From Lentisphaeria bacterium (GTDB taxonomy: Bacteria; Verrucomicrobiota; Lentisphaeria; Victivallales; Victivallaceae), in contig JAFQLP010000064.1 of the NCBI GenBank assembly GCA_017414565.1, positions 1 through 37,139 of the forward strand: a stretch of DNA of 37,139 bases. The letters run 5' to 3'. Below the pieces are notes generated by a model. The model was not told the DNA's origin and did not search any database. It saw only the letters and a program-made list of their open reading frames with translations. How positions within the stretch are numbered: position 1 is the stretch's first letter; every line of letters begins with the position of its first letter. Made by a program: the position numbers and the translations under genes. Below are positions 1-8,301 of this stretch, piece by piece.

Positions 1-1254
1 CCCACGATCATTCTGCAGGGGCATCTTGACATGGTCCCGCAAAAAGCCCCGGAGGTCGAATTCGACTTCATCACCGAACCGATCCAGTTGCGGTTGAAAG
101 GCGATCGCCTGTACGCCAACGGGACCACCCTCGGCGCGGATGACGGCATCGGGATCGCGGCCGCGCTGTCACTGCTTTTCGACCCGGATTTTCATTGCGG
201 CCCGCTGGCTCTGCTGGCCACGGTCCAGGAGGAAACCGGGCTCGACGGGGCGCGGGAAATACAGCCCCACATGCTGACCGGCGATCTTCTGCTGAATCTT
301 GACTCCGAAGAAGAAGGTGTCTTTTGTCTCGGTTGCGCCGGTGGCGAAAGTGCCATGTTCCGTTTTTTGACCGCTTACGAACCGCTGCCCGGTAAATATA
401 CCGGGTTCAAACTCCGGCTCGGCGGCCTCAAGGGCGGCCACTCCGGCGCGGATATCGACCTCAATCACGGCAATGCCGTCATGCTGTTGGTCGATTTTCT
501 GCAAAAGAATCCGGATTGCCGGGTCGCCTCCATCAACGGCGGTTCGGTCGACAATGTCATCCCCGATGAAGCCACTGCAGAAATCGCCGTTCCCGTTGAC
601 AACGTGGAGGTTCTGACGGCGGCCGCCGGAGATTTCGTCCGTCAGCTCCGGGAAAAATTCGATGTCACGTCGCAATGCGACCTGACACTGACGCCATCTC
701 CGCCGCCGGCCATAGTCTGGAAAACCGCATTTCAGCGCAAAGCCCTGACCGCCATCCATCAACTGCCCGACGGCGTATTGGATGCCGGTCCCATCGGCGG
801 CCCGGTCGTCACCAGCAACAATGTGGCGATCCTCCGGGCCCGGCTGCGGGAGGTGGAACTGGTGATCCATCCCCGCAGTATCGCCGATGCCCACAGCCGT
901 GTCACCGGCCGCTGCCGGGAACTGCTGGCTCCGCTTGCGCCGGAGGTCACTGTCACCGGCTCCTATCCCTCGTGGCAGCCGCAGTACGATTCCCCGGCGT
1001 TGAAAACGGCCGAAGAACTTTACCGGGAATTTTCCGGCAAACCTGCCCGGCACATGGTCATCCATGCCGGACTGGAGTGCGGCCTGTTCAAACGCCTGCG
1101 GCCGGATCTGGAAATGCTGTCATTCGGCCCCGAGGTCTGCCAGGTCCACACCGCCAACGAATATGTGGAAACCGCTTCGGTCACCCGGTTCGACCGGTTC
1201 CTGCGGGATTTTCTGATCCGGCTGGCCGGACGGAACACCGCTCCGAAAAAATAA
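1..1254 (+). CDS. pepD: Aminoacyl-histidine dipeptidase (PepD-type, M20 family), 5' truncated
   Basis: A cytosolic di-zinc exopeptidase that would hydrolyse Xaa-His and other dipeptides. The frame is open from the first base, so 417 residues are visible; PepD is usually about 485 residues, so roughly 70 N-terminal residues lie outside the window. Visible family motifs are QGHLDMV near visible residue 7 (zinc-binding His, catalytic Asp), LGADDGIG near 44 (bridging Asp), QEETGLDGA (catalytic and metal Glu pair), NLDSEEEGVF (metal Asp), GGHSGADI (dimerisation-domain His) and a C-terminal CQVHTANEYV carrying the last metal His. All expected metal ligands are therefore present. It is followed after 69 nt by an isomerase-like gene on the same strand. 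Only the true start is unknown. Confidence 0.93.
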   Translation, partial: PTIILQGHLDMVPQKAPEVEFDFITEPIQLRLKGDRLYANGTTLGADDGIGIAAALSLLFDPDFHCGPLALLATVQEETGLDGAREIQPHMLTGDLLLNLDSEEEGVFCLGCAGGESAMFRFLTAYEPLPGKYTGFKLRLGGLKGGHSGADIDLNHGNAVMLLVDFLQKNPDCRVASINGGSVDNVIPDEATAEIAVPVDNVEVLTAAAGDFVRQLREKFDVTSQCDLTLTPSPPPAIVWKTAFQRKALTAIHQLPDGVLDAGPIGGPVVTSNNVAILRARLREVELVIHPRSIADAHSRVTGRCRELLAPLAPEVTVTGSYPSWQPQYDSPALKTAEELYREFSGKPARHMVIHAGLECGLFKRLRPDLEMLSFGPEVCQVHTANEYVETASVTRFDRFLRDFLIRLAGRNTAPKK

Positions 1255-1323
1255 CACCGTTAAACAACAACGATCCTGAAAGAATCATATATGTCGGAAG
1301 ACAAAAGAAAGGATGTACCGAAA

Positions 1324-2325
1324 ATGGCTCGTAACGTAACGCTTTTTACCGGACAATGGGTGGATCTGCCGCTGGAGGAACTGGCGGCCAAAGCAGCCGC
1401 ATGGGGCTATGATGGCCTGGAACTCTCCTGCCGCGGGGATCACTTCGATGTTGACAAAGCGGTTTCCGATCCCGCCTATTGCGATGCTCTCAAACAGAAA
1501 CTGGCCCGGCACGGCCTCGGTGTCTGGGCGATCAGCAACCATCTGACCGGTCAGTTGATCTGCGATCCCAACGATGCCCGTTCCGACAGTTTTGCCCCCA
1601 CCGAACTGGCCGGTGATCCGGAGGGACAGCGGCTCTGGGCGATCGAACACCAGAAAAACACCGCCCGGGCGGCGCAAAAGATGGGTATTTCCGTCACCCC
1701 CGGCTTCACCGGTTCCCCGATCTGGCAGTGGATCTACAGTTTCCCGCCGGTCTCCAAAGAAATGATCCGCGACGGCTACCGGCGTTTTGCCGAACTCTTC
1801 CATCCGATCCTCGATGTCTATGCCAGCTGCGGGGTCAAATTTGCGCTGGAAGTGCATCCCACCGAGATCGCATTCGACATCGTCACGGCCAAACGCGCGC
1901 TGGAGGCCGTGGATTATCGCCCGGAATTCGGGTTCAACTTCGATCCGAGCCATCTCTTCTGGCAGCGGGTCGATCCGGTCAAATTCATCGAAACCTTTCC
2001 GGACCGCATCTTCCATGTCCACATCAAAGATGCGGCACTGCAGTTGGACGGCATCAGCGGCATTCTCGGGTCGCATCTGGACTTCGATGAACCCGGCCGC
2101 GGCTGGAATTTCCGCAGTCCCGGCCACGGTCAGGTCAATTTTGAAGAAATCATCCGCGCCCTGAACCGCGTGGGTTACGACGGCCCGCTTTCGGTGGAAT
2201 GGGAAGACTGCGGTATGGATCGGGAATTCGGTGCCGAAGATGCCTGCCGCTTTACCCGCAGCATTGATTTCAAACCCTCCCGGATCCAGTTTGATGCGGC
2301 GTTCAGCACCAAAGCGGGGGAATGA
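1324..2325 (+). CDS. Sugar phosphate isomerase/epimerase, xylose-isomerase-like TIM barrel
   Basis: The protein (333 residues from this start) belongs to the AP-endonuclease-2 / xylose-isomerase-like TIM-barrel family, whose members isomerise or epimerise sugars, inositols or keto-acids with a divalent metal. The metal-site pattern is complete: Glu in ALEVHP, Asp/His in FDPSHL, His in HVHIKD and Glu in SVEWED near the C terminus. An ATG at 1291 is also in frame, but AAAGGA at 1308-1313 sits 10 nt before the ATG at 1324 and the homologous fold begins just after it (ARNVTLFTGQW), so 1324 is preferred. It is followed after 3 nt by a ROK regulator, which suggests a sugar-responsive catabolic unit. 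The exact substrate cannot be read from sequence. Confidence 0.88.
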   Translation: MARNVTLFTGQWVDLPLEELAAKAAAWGYDGLELSCRGDHFDVDKAVSDPAYCDALKQKLARHGLGVWAISNHLTGQLICDPNDARSDSFAPTELAGDPEGQRLWAIEHQKNTARAAQKMGISVTPGFTGSPIWQWIYSFPPVSKEMIRDGYRRFAELFHPILDVYASCGVKFALEVHPTEIAFDIVTAKRALEAVDYRPEFGFNFDPSHLFWQRVDPVKFIETFPDRIFHVHIKDAALQLDGISGILGSHLDFDEPGRGWNFRSPGHGQVNFEEIIRALNRVGYDGPLSVEWEDCGMDREFGAEDACRFTRSIDFKPSRIQFDAAFSTKAGE

Positions 2326-2328
2326 ACC

Positions 2329-3456
2329 ATGCCTCTCATCAGTCCCAAAAATGACAGCATCGGCAGCCGCCGCCATCTGCTGGCTCTGATCCGTGACTTC
2401 GGTCCGATCTCCCGGGCCACGCTGGCTGTGCGGTCAGACATGACCCGGCCGACGGTTTCCGCGATCGTGTCGGAATTCATCGAAGCGGGGCTTGTCCGGG
2501 AAATCGGCAAAGGCGAATCCACCGGCGGCAAACGCCCGATCCTGCTGCAGCTGGATGACTCGCGCCACTTTACCATCGGCATCGACCTCGGCGAAAATTT
2601 TGTGATCCGCGGAGTCCGTTGCGACCTGACCGGACGCATCCGGCAGTCGGCGGTGCTGGAATATCAAAACAATTATGAATCGATCCGCGATGTACTTGCC
2701 GAATTGATCCGTCAACTGGCCGGGCGTCATGCGCGCAACCGCATCCGCGGGGTCGGCATTGCGGTTTCCGGCACCATCCACACGGAAACCGGCGAGATCC
2801 GCGACAGCGAAACGCTCGACATTGTCGGCAAAGGCATGAAAAACGAACTGGAGGAACTGACCGGCATCCCGATCTGTTTTGAAAACCGGGCATCTTCCGC
2901 CGCGCTCGCCGAATCGATGTACGGTGCCGGCAAACATTTCCGCAATCTGCTCTATCTGACCAGCGGCTGCGGCATCGGGGCGGGGATCGTCGTGGACTGC
3001 AAAGTTTTCCGCGGCAGTCACGGGGCCGCCGGGGAAATCGGCAGTCTGCCATACAACAACGATCCCGAACCCCTGCAGTCCCAACTCCAGGTCAGCCGTC
3101 TGACCGAAGAAGCGGCCCGGCTCCTCCGCCGCCCGCTCACCTACCACGAATTTTTGCAGTTGCTGCGGGCAAACGATCCCAAAGTCACCCAACTGGTGAC
3201 CGGCGCGGCGCGGAAACTGGCCGACGCGGTCCGGATCGCGGTGGCTCTGCTGGACCCGGAAGCCGTTGTGCTGGGCGGCCAGCTGCTGGAACTCGGATCG
3301 CCCTTTTTCGATCCGTTCCGGGCCTGTTTGGAAACCCAGACCAACAGCGTGCGTTCCGGCCGCAAACTGGCGATCAGCCCCTCGGCTCTCGGCGAATTCG
3401 GGGTGGCCCACGGCGGCGCAACGGTCATTCTGGAGCAGGTGTTCCAACTGTACTGA
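2329..3456 (+). CDS. ROK-family transcriptional regulator (NagC/XylR type)
   Basis: A 375-residue sugar-sensing DNA-binding protein. Residues about 10-65 form a MarR-like winged helix (ISRATLAVRSDMTRPTVS, then a GGKRP wing), and the rest is the ROK actin-like fold, starting FTIGIDLGENF. The ROK signature GCGIGAGIVVDCKVFRG-HGAAGEIG is visible near residues 213-240. In sugar kinases of this family the active-site stretch reads ENDANAAALAE; here it reads ENRASSAALAE, so the catalytic Asp is Arg. The CxCGxxGCxE zinc motif of kinases is also absent. I infer a pure regulator that binds sugar but does not phosphorylate it. It lies 3 nt behind the isomerase-like gene and 18 nt before panE, so it probably controls its own operon. 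Confidence 0.9.
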   Translation: MPLISPKNDSIGSRRHLLALIRDFGPISRATLAVRSDMTRPTVSAIVSEFIEAGLVREIGKGESTGGKRPILLQLDDSRHFTIGIDLGENFVIRGVRCDLTGRIRQSAVLEYQNNYESIRDVLAELIRQLAGRHARNRIRGVGIAVSGTIHTETGEIRDSETLDIVGKGMKNELEELTGIPICFENRASSAALAESMYGAGKHFRNLLYLTSGCGIGAGIVVDCKVFRGSHGAAGEIGSLPYNNDPEPLQSQLQVSRLTEEAARLLRRPLTYHEFLQLLRANDPKVTQLVTGAARKLADAVRIAVALLDPEAVVLGGQLLELGSPFFDPFRACLETQTNSVRSGRKLAISPSALGEFGVAHGGATVILEQVFQLY

Positions 3457-3474
3457 CACCGGATCGGGATCATC

Positions 3475-4377
3475 ATGCAGTTGACCATACTTGGAGCCGG
3501 TGCCATCGGGTGCCTGTGCGCCCATGCGCTGGCCCCGTTTGCCGATGTACTGCTGGTCTGCCGCCGGGCGGAACAGGCCGCGGCGATCGCCGACCGGGGA
3601 CTGGCCAAAACCGGCATCGGCGGACCGGAGGAGATCCGTTTCATCCGGACGGCGGTATCGGGCGATGATCTGCCCCCCGCCGATCTGGTGCTGCTCTGTG
3701 TCAAAAATTATGACACCGGTCCGGTATTGGCGGCCAATCCCGGCATCGCCGGCCCGGCAACCGTGGTGGTATCGCTGCAGAACGGCCTCGGTCACGATGC
3801 GGTCATCGGGCGTTTCATTCCGGCTGAACGGACTGTTATCGGCACCATCCGCGGCAACAGCCGGCGGCTTGACGACCGGAGTTTCCGGGCGGGCGGTGCC
3901 GGGGAGATCCGGCTTGGCGGACCGCAGGCTGAAGCGGTGGCGGCACTCTTCCGGCAGGCGGGATTCGATGCCGGAGCCGTGACCGGAATACAGCCACTGA
4001 TATGGGAAAAACTGTTTATCAATCTGGCGATCAATCCGCTGACGGCACTGCACCGGGTCCCGAACGGCAGGATCGTGGATGACCCGGCACTGTGGCAAAC
4101 CGCCGCGGCGGTGATCCGCGAAGCCGTGACGGTGGCCGCGGCGGAGGGAATGACATTTGACGAAGCGGCGGTTCTCGATTCTGTCGGCCGGGTCGCCCGG
4201 GCGACGGCCGCCGATTATTCCTCTATGGAGCAGGATCTGGAACACGGCAGACGCACCGAGATCGATGCCCTCAACGGGGCGTTGACCGCGCTTGCCGCAC
4301 GCCACGGACTGACGGTGCCGGTCAATGCCCGCCTGACGGCGGCCGTCCATCAGGCGGAATCTGCCGGAAGCATTTGA
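3475..4377 (+). CDS. panE: 2-dehydropantoate 2-reductase family protein (PanE/ApbA)
   Basis: A 300-residue NADP-dependent reductase that in the classical pathway turns ketopantoate into pantoate for coenzyme A synthesis. The N terminus is a Rossmann fold with GAGAIG at residues 7-12. SLQNGLGHD is the typical loop after the nucleotide domain. The C-terminal helical domain has WEKLFINLAINPLTAL, with the catalytic Lys and the two substrate Asn, and SSMEQDLEHGRRTEIDALNG, which matches the family substrate-binding helix. Length and active-site residues are normal. It is last in the cluster with an isomerase and a ROK regulator, a context that could also suit a PanE-like reductase acting on another keto acid. 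GGGATC just before the ATG is a modest ribosome binding site. Confidence 0.88.
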   Translation: MQLTILGAGAIGCLCAHALAPFADVLLVCRRAEQAAAIADRGLAKTGIGGPEEIRFIRTAVSGDDLPPADLVLLCVKNYDTGPVLAANPGIAGPATVVVSLQNGLGHDAVIGRFIPAERTVIGTIRGNSRRLDDRSFRAGGAGEIRLGGPQAEAVAALFRQAGFDAGAVTGIQPLIWEKLFINLAINPLTALHRVPNGRIVDDPALWQTAAAVIREAVTVAAAEGMTFDEAAVLDSVGRVARATAADYSSMEQDLEHGRRTEIDALNGALTALAARHGLTVPVNARLTAAVHQAESAGSI

Positions 4378-4402
4378 AATATCCGTTCCGTTGCGCTATA
4401 TT
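4374..4402 (+). promoter_or_regulatory. Predicted sigma70 promoter for the permease-thioredoxin unit
   Basis: TTGAAA (4374-4379), 17-nt spacer, TATATT (4397-4402). The -35 box overlaps the panE stop codon. The predicted transcript starts about 40 nt before the permease ATG. Confidence 0.6.
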
Positions 4403-4450
4403 CCTCCCGTAAAAATGATGCAGCCGCAACCGGGCTGATTGAGGAGAATT

Positions 4451-6697
4451 ATGAGTCACAACGGTTATCGTTTCGGAACATTCGGCGGGGTGTTCGTACC
4501 GGCCCTGCTTTCGATTTTCGGCGCAGTGATGTTCATGCGCCTCGGATTTGTTGTCGGCGGACTGGGGATCACCGGTGCCCTGATCATCCTCCTGACGGCG
4601 GAAAGCATTGCCATTGCCTCCGGGCTCTCGGTGGCATTGATATCCACCAACACGCCGGTTTACGGCGGCGGTGTCTATTTTCTGATCTCGCGGGCATTGG
4701 GCCCCAATTTCGGAACGGCGGTCGGAATCTCGCTGTATCTGGCGCAGGCGATGGGCATCCCGTTTTACATCCTCGGTTTTTCAGAGGCAATCGCCACCAT
4801 TTATCCGGCACTGGCACCCCACACCATGTGGCTGAATCTCGGACCGCTGGCCATCCTGGTCATGCTGGCCTTTTTCGGTGCCGACTGGGCGATCCGGGTG
4901 CAGTATGTTGTGCTGACGGTTCTGGGGCTGTCGATCGTAGCGATCCTGCTCGGCGCGGGGCTGACCATCAGTACTCAGGGTTCCCAATGGGCCGCCAATC
5001 TGCCGATACCGACCACCGGAACGGCCTCTTTTTCTGACTTTGCGGCTTCGTTTGCGATCTTCTTTCCGGCCGTCACCGGGTTTCTGGCGGGGGTCAACAT
5101 GTCGGGCGATCTGAAAGATCCCCAGCGGTCACTGCCGCGCGGAACGCTGTTCGCCATCCTCACCGGGCTGGTGGTCTATGCGTTGGAAATGCTTTTCCTC
5201 GGCGCGGCTTATCCGCAAAAATCGCTTTATCTGCAACCTTTTAACACCATGATGCAGCACGCGCCGTTCGGACTGTCGATCCTGATCGCCCTCGGCATGG
5301 GGGCCGCCATGCTTTCCAGTGCGCTCGGTATGCTGTTGAGCGCGCCGCGGCTGATACAGGCATTCGCGGCGGACAAAGTGCTGCCCCATCTCCAACTGTT
5401 CGCCCGCGGTACCGGCAAAAACAATGAACCGGCGGCGGCACTTACCCTGACCACGATTCTGGCGGGCGCGATTTTGGCATGGGCGGGAATGCAGCCGGCC
5501 AGCAATATTTCATCGCCCTACAATCCGTTGAACCTGATCGCAACGGTCCTTGCCATGTTCAATCTCTACGCCTACACGCTGGTCAATCTGGCAGCCCTGG
5601 TGGAAAGCGTCGGGGCCAATCCGTCATTCCGGCCCCGGTTCCGGTTCTTTCACTGGAGCATTGCGCTTTACGGGGTTATCACCAGCGTGGGGGCGGCGTT
5701 GCTCATTGCGCCGTTCATGGCCGCGCTGTCTCTGTGTTTTCTGGGATTCCTGTTCTGGCTCGCACAGCGGCAGAACATGCAGCACACCTTCGGGGATGCC
5801 AGACGCGGATTCATTTTCTCCCGGCTCACCCATCTGTTGCGCCAGTTGGCCCGGTTGCGGCCGGATGCCAAAAACTGGCGGCCCCAGATCGTGGTGCTGA
5901 TGGGGAATATCCGCCGTCACGGCCGGGTGCTTGAATGTGCCGGTCTGCTCAGTGCCAGATACGGACTGCTGTCGGTTCTGGAGATCATGACCGAAGCGGA
6001 ACTCGGCTCCGGCACGGCCCGGCAGCGGGAATTGGAACTCCGCCGCATCGGAGCCTTTGCGGGACGGCGCAAACTGAATGTCTATCCCTCGGTGGTCGTG
6101 CTGGACGATCAGGACACGGCACTCCGGGTGTTTCTGCAATCCCACGGCATCGGCCCGCTGGTCCCCAATACGGTGATGAGCGGCTGGCCAGGCAAAGACC
6201 GCTACCCGTACTTTTTCCATCATCTGGAAACGATCGCGCGGCTTAAAATGAATTCGATCCTGCTTTTGAACAAACGCCGGATCAAACTGCTGGAAACGCC
6301 GACGGAAACCATTGATGTGTGGTTCCGCGGCGGCAAAAACAGTTCGCTGATGCTGATCCTCGCCTATCTGCTGACCCGCAACCGGCAACTCCGCGATCTG
6401 AAGATCCGGCTGATCCGGGCGGTCCCGCCGCCGCTGCATGCATCGGCCGGGAACGAACTGCGGCGGCTGTTGGAAACCGCCCGGCTGGAGGCGGAGATCG
6501 TGATCCTTGACGATTCTCCGGATCTGGTGGATGTCTTCCGCCGGACCAGTTCCGGTGCCGCTTTCATCTTTCTGGGATTCGAGCCGCCGAAAGAAGCGGA
6601 TTTCGACCGTTTCCACCGCCAGTACGAAGAATTGGCCAAAGATATGCCGCCGATCTTCCTGGTCAATTCCAGCGGCGAAACGCTACTGTCTGCCTGA
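4451..6697 (+). CDS. Cation-chloride-cotransporter-like APC permease with C-terminal cytosolic domain
   Basis: A 748-residue inner-membrane secondary transporter. Roughly residues 10-445 are hydrophobic with about 12 membrane segments of the APC fold, opening with FGTFGGVFVPALLSIFGAVM, which resembles the first helix of SLC12/CCC proteins, and including the NMSGDLKDPQRSLPRGT loop characteristic of CCC proteins. The soluble C terminus, from about 470, carries NWRPQIVVLMG and DVWFRGGKNSSLMLILAYLL, both reminiscent of the SLC12 regulatory domain. I infer a prokaryotic CCC-type Na+/K+/Cl- or amino-acid transporter; the substrate is not determinable here. A TTG at 4439 is in frame, but GAGGAG at 4441-4446 places the start at the ATG at 4451. 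A thioredoxin gene follows after 15 nt. Confidence 0.85.
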   Translation: MSHNGYRFGTFGGVFVPALLSIFGAVMFMRLGFVVGGLGITGALIILLTAESIAIASGLSVALISTNTPVYGGGVYFLISRALGPNFGTAVGISLYLAQAMGIPFYILGFSEAIATIYPALAPHTMWLNLGPLAILVMLAFFGADWAIRVQYVVLTVLGLSIVAILLGAGLTISTQGSQWAANLPIPTTGTASFSDFAASFAIFFPAVTGFLAGVNMSGDLKDPQRSLPRGTLFAILTGLVVYALEMLFLGAAYPQKSLYLQPFNTMMQHAPFGLSILIALGMGAAMLSSALGMLLSAPRLIQAFAADKVLPHLQLFARGTGKNNEPAAALTLTTILAGAILAWAGMQPASNISSPYNPLNLIATVLAMFNLYAYTLVNLAALVESVGANPSFRPRFRFFHWSIALYGVITSVGAALLIAPFMAALSLCFLGFLFWLAQRQNMQHTFGDARRGFIFSRLTHLLRQLARLRPDAKNWRPQIVVLMGNIRRHGRVLECAGLLSARYGLLSVLEIMTEAELGSGTARQRELELRRIGAFAGRRKLNVYPSVVVLDDQDTALRVFLQSHGIGPLVPNTVMSGWPGKDRYPYFFHHLETIARLKMNSILLLNKRRIKLLETPTETIDVWFRGGKNSSLMLILAYLLTRNRQLRDLKIRLIRAVPPPLHASAGNELRRLLETARLEAEIVILDDSPDLVDVFRRTSSGAAFIFLGFEPPKEADFDRFHRQYEELAKDMPPIFLVNSSGETLLSA

Positions 6698-6712
6698 AAA
6701 AGGAGTTTTATC

Positions 6713-7093
6713 ATGCTGTTTCCGCCGGAGCCTTTGAACCGGGATCATTTCGATGAACGGACCGCAAACGGGATCGTGCTGGTGGATTTCTGGGCCGCCT
6801 GGTGTCCGCCGTGCCGTCAGCAGTTGGAGATACTCGACCGGATGACCGCGGACCGCACCCTGCCGGACGGCGTGGTCTTCTATAAAGTCAATGTGGATGA
6901 AGAACGCACGCTGGCCTCTTTCTACCATGTGGAAACAATCCCCACCTGGATCGCATTCCGGAACGGTTCTCTGATCTTCCGGCAAAGCGGTGTCATGCAG
7001 CCCGGGGAAATCCGTCAACTGGCCGCCTATTGCCGGAAAAATGTCTGGCAGCGGCTGTGGCTGCGGCTTACCGGGAAATCCCCCCGCCGGTAA
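6713..7093 (+). CDS. Thioredoxin family protein with CPPC active site
   Basis: A 126-residue cytosolic thioredoxin-fold protein without a signal peptide. The active site is WAAWCPPCRQ near residues 27-36, with Pro in place of the Gly of the classical WCGPC, and the cis-proline loop is ETIPTWIAF near residue 77. Length and fold elements are those of a stand-alone thioredoxin, plus a basic C-terminal tail. AAGGAG lies 7 nt before the ATG. It is co-oriented 15 nt after the permease and probably co-transcribed with it. Its last 26 nt overlap the 3' end of the convergent nuclease gene. The CPPC dipeptide suggests a redox potential different from TrxA, which is inference. Confidence 0.9.
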   Translation: MLFPPEPLNRDHFDERTANGIVLVDFWAAWCPPCRQQLEILDRMTADRTLPDGVVFYKVNVDEERTLASFYHVETIPTWIAFRNGSLIFRQSGVMQPGEIRQLAAYCRKNVWQRLWLRLTGKSPRR

Positions 7094-8300
7094 CGGAATG
7101 CGCTGACACCCGGCCTTCCAGCATCTTCAACACCCGGTCAACGCCCGGAAAATCCCGGAACCGGAACAGCCGGTCCGCCAGTTGCGGATAATGGTCCAGA
7201 ATGACCGGAAATTCATTGTCATCCGCCAGACTCCGGTCGATCCCGATCACCAGCGGCAATTCCGGATGCCGGGCCAGAAATGCCAGCCGGTCCGTCAACT
7301 GCGCCCGGTGCCAGCGATGAAACAGCTCCAGATGGACCACCGGCCCATCGTCCCCCGCCCGGAACGAAAAATCGGGAAAAGCGATCCGCCCCTCCCCCAA
7401 TTCGATCAGCGGGGTATCGCCCACCGGCTGCCATTTGTCAGATTTCTGCCGGAACAGTTGAATAAACAGCCGGATCTCTTCCGGTACATACGCCGAAAAA
7501 TTGCGGTAATGGGAAATCAAGCCGCTCCGTTCATCCAGTTTCAGCCGGAGATCCCGTTTATCCCACCGGATCTCCGCCGTGACCTGCCAGTTTTTCAACA
7601 GCGGCACCGCCGGAAAAAACGATGCCAGCTGACAGCCGTATTTCCGGGTGTTTTCAAAAAGCGCAAATGGTCCGCTGACCGTAACGGTAAGCCCTTTGTC
7701 ATGCCGCCGCAGTTCCGCCAGCAGCCGGAAAAACTTCAGATACTTGAAGAGCCGCCGCCATTCCGCCGCATCCGCCGCCGGTATGGTCAATGTCAAATTT
7801 CCGGCATACAGCAGCAGCCCCTGCACCAGTCCCAGATTGTAACGCCGGATGACGGCTTCCGGGGTCCAGTCGGGGATCTCCGTCAGCCGTTCATTCTCCG
7901 GCAGATCCCCGTAAATATCACCGGCGGCAAAAGCGGCCAATTCCGGCATGGCCGTCAAAGCCCGCTGCCGGGCCGCTTCGTCCCAGCCGTTTTTCCACCA
8001 TTCGCCGCTCAATGTCAACAGCCGCCGGCGCAGTTCCGGACAATCGTTCCCCGCCGCCGCCGTATAACCGCAGGCATCGTCGATCAATTTGACAAAGGCT
8101 CCGGCCGGACCACCGTGTCCTTTTACCAGTGCCTCCACCGGAACCGCCAATTCCCCCCGGGAACAGCCGCGATCCCGGGCATCGGCATACAATGTCAGCA
8201 ATTCGGCGGCCAAATCCAGATACACCTGCGATTCCGGCAGAAAATCCGGATGGATCAGGTCCCCGCGCCGGTGAAAACGGATGTATTCACGCCCGAGCAT
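7068..8300 (-). CDS. DUF790 / Bax1-type nuclease, partner of XPB helicase
   Basis: A 410-residue protein of the DUF790 family, known in archaea as Bax1, a structure-specific nuclease that binds XPB helicase. Family landmarks seen are the N-terminal MLGREYIRFHRRGDLIHPDFL, RRYNLGLVQGLLL near residue 185, VSGPFALFENTRKYG in the middle, and a C-terminal nuclease-like core FPDFSF followed by VVHLELFHRW. The open frame extends upstream, but the start at 8300 is set by its position: the helicase stop codon ends one base earlier (TGA-c-ATG), so the two are translationally coupled. The only neighbour that explains it is that helicase, making a helicase-nuclease complex for DNA repair or processing likely. 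The last 26 nt overlap the convergent thioredoxin gene. Confidence 0.86.
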   Translation of the reverse strand: MLGREYIRFHRRGDLIHPDFLPESQVYLDLAAELLTLYADARDRGCSRGELAVPVEALVKGHGGPAGAFVKLIDDACGYTAAAGNDCPELRRRLLTLSGEWWKNGWDEAARQRALTAMPELAAFAAGDIYGDLPENERLTEIPDWTPEAVIRRYNLGLVQGLLLYAGNLTLTIPAADAAEWRRLFKYLKFFRLLAELRRHDKGLTVTVSGPFALFENTRKYGCQLASFFPAVPLLKNWQVTAEIRWDKRDLRLKLDERSGLISHYRNFSAYVPEEIRLFIQLFRQKSDKWQPVGDTPLIELGEGRIAFPDFSFRAGDDGPVVHLELFHRWHRAQLTDRLAFLARHPELPLVIGIDRSLADDNEFPVILDHYPQLADRLFRFRDFPGVDRVLKMLEGRVSAHSVTGGGISR

Positions 8301-8301
8301 G

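Noticed and set aside
2434-4350. Very long open frame on the minus strand opposite the ROK and panE genes
   Set aside because: It has no recognisable family and reads as low-complexity Arg/Gly/Asp-rich sequence. Both plus-strand genes beneath it have clear motifs, so it is a GC-driven shadow.
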